Assembly (NCBI GenBank): GCA_007095785.1
Contig: SFBL01000200.1
Span: forward strand, 1 to 32,319
Reading direction: 5' to 3'
Origin: Microcystis aeruginosa Ma_SC_T_19800800_S464
Lineage (GTDB): Bacteria; Cyanobacteriota; Cyanobacteriia; Cyanobacteriales; Microcystaceae
DNA: 32,319 nucleotides
Numbering within the stretch: the stretch's first letter is position 1; each line of letters starts with the position of its first letter. The notes under the pieces were generated by a model, which searched no databases, was not told the DNA's origin, and saw nothing but the letters and a program-made list of their open reading frames with translations. The translations under genes and the position numbers were made by a program. Positions 32,226 to 32,319 of this stretch are shown here, piece by piece.

Positions 32226-32319
32226 ATAGAGCATTAACCCCGATTTTGACATCGAAAATATAGTACAAAGTAACTATTTGCTCGGCAGAGGCGATCGCTA
32301 AAAAAACAATTGGTTGGAC

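Overview
The window reads as cyanobacterial chromosome, most likely Microcystis or a close relative. The organism call is an inference. It rests on many GCGATCGC (HIP1) octamers, moderate-to-low GC, abundant short intergenic tandem repeats, an IctB-type protein, a cyanoexosortase B gene, a fossil psbA 3' end and a cyanobacterial rpoZ. No rRNA, tRNA or CRISPR array was seen.

Layout. 1-2.1 kb: a small M15 peptidase, a relic of an IS200/IS605-type element, then a minus-strand pair of a chagasin-family (I42) cysteine-protease inhibitor followed by a papain-like (C1) peptidase. 2.4-5.5 kb: ictB and a pyruvate/indolepyruvate decarboxylase-like ThDP enzyme, both minus. 5.9-8.5 kb: dndD, a 40-residue ORF and dndE, part of a phosphorothioate DNA-modification system, with no dndB or dndC beside them. 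8.6-11.2 kb: a SagB-type double-nitroreductase protein, an Uma2-family protein with a repeat-expanded tail and a PEP-CTERM gene relic. 11.4-15.3 kb: a flotillin-like protein, a cupin, cobU, a methyltransferase and leuD. 15.4-17.9 kb: a 58-residue ORF and a second, divergent DndD/SMC-like ATPase.

18.4-22.1 kb: a large FUSC-family membrane protein and an anchored Ig-like/beta-propeller protein, both minus. 22.1-23.3 kb: a long gene-poor interval with repeats, strong hairpins and the last 24 codons of a psbA gene. 23.3-26.1 kb: rpoZ, a degraded Uma2-like tail, a DUF3782-type nuclease-fold protein, a PEP-CTERM protein and a DUF104-MazF-type toxin-antitoxin pair. 26.3-29.5 kb: sufE converging on a fur gene, a DnaJ-TPR membrane protein converging on mobA, and a small membrane protein. 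29.7-32.2 kb: a DegT-family aminotransferase, cyanoexosortase B and its associated protein.

Functional links. The peptidase and its inhibitor probably act together. dndD-dndE need a DndC partner that must lie elsewhere if the system works. SufE is a general sulfur-transfer factor and is not obviously part of Dnd. The PEP-CTERM protein at 24.6 kb is a plausible substrate of the cyanoexosortase at 30.8 kb. The best leads for something undescribed are the 58-residue ORF plus DndD-like ATPase module, the split dnd locus with its small coupled ORF, and the inhibitor-peptidase pair.
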